In this document: one piece after another, positions 33,615-34,848 of the stretch
Layout: every line of letters starts with the position of its first letter
Position numbering within the stretch: the first letter of the stretch is position 1
DNA from: Methanolobus vulcani
GTDB taxonomy: Archaea; Halobacteriota; Methanosarcinia; Methanosarcinales; Methanosarcinaceae
Length of the DNA: 34,848 nucleotides
Assembly: GCF_900100715.1 (NCBI RefSeq)
Contig: NZ_FNCA01000014.1
Coordinates: 1 to 34,848 of the forward strand
Direction: 5' to 3'
Notes under the pieces: generated by a model
Seen by the model: the letters and a program-made list of their open reading frames with translations, nothing else
The model's database searches: none
Told to the model about the DNA's origin: nothing
Made by a program: the position numbers and the translations under genes

Positions 33615-34848
33615 ATGATAAAATGTAATATAGTTTTATTAATAGCGTTGGTGTTAATTACGATATCAGGTACATCTGCAGCAGCTTTTAATGTAGATGG
33701 AGTCAATAGTACAGATGAATGGGATCAAAATTGGAATTTCGGTCAGATAAACGGTACTGGCTATGATCCCAGCGGTCCTTTTGGAGATAAAATGGTTGTA
33801 TACCAGGATGGGAATTGGTACGACAACGATCCTGCAGCCGATGCAGGTAGTAATTATAATGAAAATCTAAGCGTTGAAGGTTCTTATCCAAGTGGGTATG
33901 ATATAAAAGGTATTTACGCTCATTATGATATCCTGAATGATACTCTGTATGGTATGGCAACTGTCTACGGTCTGCCAGGTGATCTTGATGGTGATGGAAA
34001 CATAGTAGGTCTCGCGGAAAATGGTGATATACTCGGAAATGTCACCGGCAAACCTATAACAGGTATTGGTCCCGGAGAGCAGTGGAGTATTGTCCTTTTG
34101 CAAAATGAAAGAATGATAATGATCACCATTACGAATAATGACTGGAATGCCAATACAATCGGTATTTCAGGATTTGATATAAATGATGTTCACGCTGCAA
34201 ACAGTAATGCCGGAGGACCTGACAACTGTACAAACTGTGTTTATGAAATATCAATAAGTAATCTTTCGGATTATTTCGATATGCTTCCCGGTGAACAATT
34301 CAGTGTCGCCTCAAGTGCCGGTGGAAATCTGGATATTGTCGGAGAAGATATAGCTGCGGTTTTCTTTGAAATTCCAAATCCTTCAATAGATATTGAGAAG
34401 TCAACTAATGGTGAGGATGCCGATAGTGCTCCGGGTCCGGGTATACCTAAGGGTAATGAAGTGCTGTGGACATATATAGTGAACAACACAGGTAATGTGC
34501 CACTTGTAAATGTTACTGTTATTGATGATCAACTAGGTCCGGTTACTAACATAATATACAAAGGTGATGGTGATGATGTACTGGCTATTGGTGAGAACTG
34601 GATATATGTTGCAAACGGCACTGCAGAATGTGGTCAGTATGAGAACAATGCTACCGCAGTTGGTTTCTTTGATGTAATAGGTGTATTTGATACTGATCCA
34701 AGTCACTACTTCGGAGAATGTCCTGACATTGACATTGAGAAGGCTACTAACGGTGAAGATGCTGATACTGCACCTGGACCTGGAGTAATGGAAGGAGATG
34801 CTGTTACCTGGACTTATGTTGTTACAAACACAGGTAATGTTAATCTTA
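33615..34848 (+). CDS. Large secreted surface protein with DUF11/DUF7507-type repeats (3' cut by window edge)
   Basis: The reading frame from ATG 33615 stays open to the window end (411 codons). A signal peptide (KCNIVLLIALVLITISGTSAAA) precedes an N-terminal domain with aromatic, Asp- and Gly-rich sequence (DQNWNFGQINGTGYDPSGPF; DGDGNIVGLAENG) that may bind calcium. From about residue 255, repeats begin: DIEKSTNGEDADSAPGPG..WTYIVNNTGNVPL and a second starting at 34723, DIEKATNGEDADTAPGPG..WTYVVTNTGNV. These are the DUF11/DUF7507 repeats of archaeal adhesin-like proteins, spaced about 115 residues. The ATG at 33611 is in another frame and stops after six codons; GGGGGAAATGC lies before 33615. 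More repeats and an anchor are expected beyond the window. Confidence 0.85.
   Translation, partial: MIKCNIVLLIALVLITISGTSAAAFNVDGVNSTDEWDQNWNFGQINGTGYDPSGPFGDKMVVYQDGNWYDNDPAADAGSNYNENLSVEGSYPSGYDIKGIYAHYDILNDTLYGMATVYGLPGDLDGDGNIVGLAENGDILGNVTGKPITGIGPGEQWSIVLLQNERMIMITITNNDWNANTIGISGFDINDVHAANSNAGGPDNCTNCVYEISISNLSDYFDMLPGEQFSVASSAGGNLDIVGEDIAAVFFEIPNPSIDIEKSTNGEDADSAPGPGIPKGNEVLWTYIVNNTGNVPLVNVTVIDDQLGPVTNIIYKGDGDDVLAIGENWIYVANGTAECGQYENNATAVGFFDVIGVFDTDPSHYFGECPDIDIEKATNGEDADTAPGPGVMEGDAVTWTYVVTNTGNVNL

Overview
The window looks like the chromosome of a methylotrophic methanogenic archaeon of the Methanosarcinaceae (Methanolobus/Methanococcoides-like; genus is inference). The evidence is a pyrrolysyl-tRNA synthetase gene (pylS), a dimethylamine methyltransferase gene (mtbB) with an in-frame amber codon exactly where pyrrolysine is expected, its corrinoid protein (mtbC), the methylcobalamin:CoM methyltransferase mtbA, two Msr-type regulators, archaeal BRE/TATA promoters, and many secreted archaeal surface proteins.

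Region 1 (1-9950, almost all on the minus strand) is a methylamine-utilisation island. Read in the direction of transcription: mtbC - mtbB(Pyl) - DMT-type permease - small winged-helix protein - 39-aa membrane peptide; then a second transcription unit with the same parts in another order (winged-helix gene, frameshifted - 39-aa peptide - permease); then a promoter driving only a 25-codon remnant of an MttB-family gene; then mtbA; then pylS, cut by the window edge. The mtbC, second permease, mttB-remnant and mtbA promoters share one conserved block with an additional conserved 16-17 nt element about 95-113 bp upstream of the TATA box, which suggests a common regulator. Two tandem Msr-family regulators (10327-11915) lie divergently from mtbC and are the obvious candidates.

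Region 2 (12466-13679) holds a small zinc-ribbon protein convergent with a membrane-anchored secreted protein. Region 3 (13924-19788) is a complete mrpABCDEFG Na+/H+ antiporter operon in which every junction is a 4-nt overlap. It is followed by a terminator and by a stem-loop whose loop is a four-tract G-quadruplex motif. Region 4 (20327-21620) is a Sua5/YrdC tRNA t6A synthesis gene and a small two-TM protein.

Region 5 (22353-31492) is the most striking part: a candidate cohesin-dockerin surface assembly. It encodes a one-cohesin protein with a PGF-CTERM-like C-terminal anchor, a four-TM protein, a 1175-residue secreted protein made of two copies of a large domain ending in a dockerin, a three-cohesin scaffoldin-like protein with no membrane anchor, a C-terminally anchored secreted protein, and a winged-helix regulator. 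This has the architecture of a cellulosome but no recognisable glycoside hydrolase, so it may organise the cell surface or S-layer.

Region 6 (31796-34848) has two tandem cysteine-rich DUF116-like proteins and the start of a large secreted protein with DUF11/DUF7507-type repeats that runs off the window. No rRNA, tRNA, CRISPR array, transposase or phage gene was seen.
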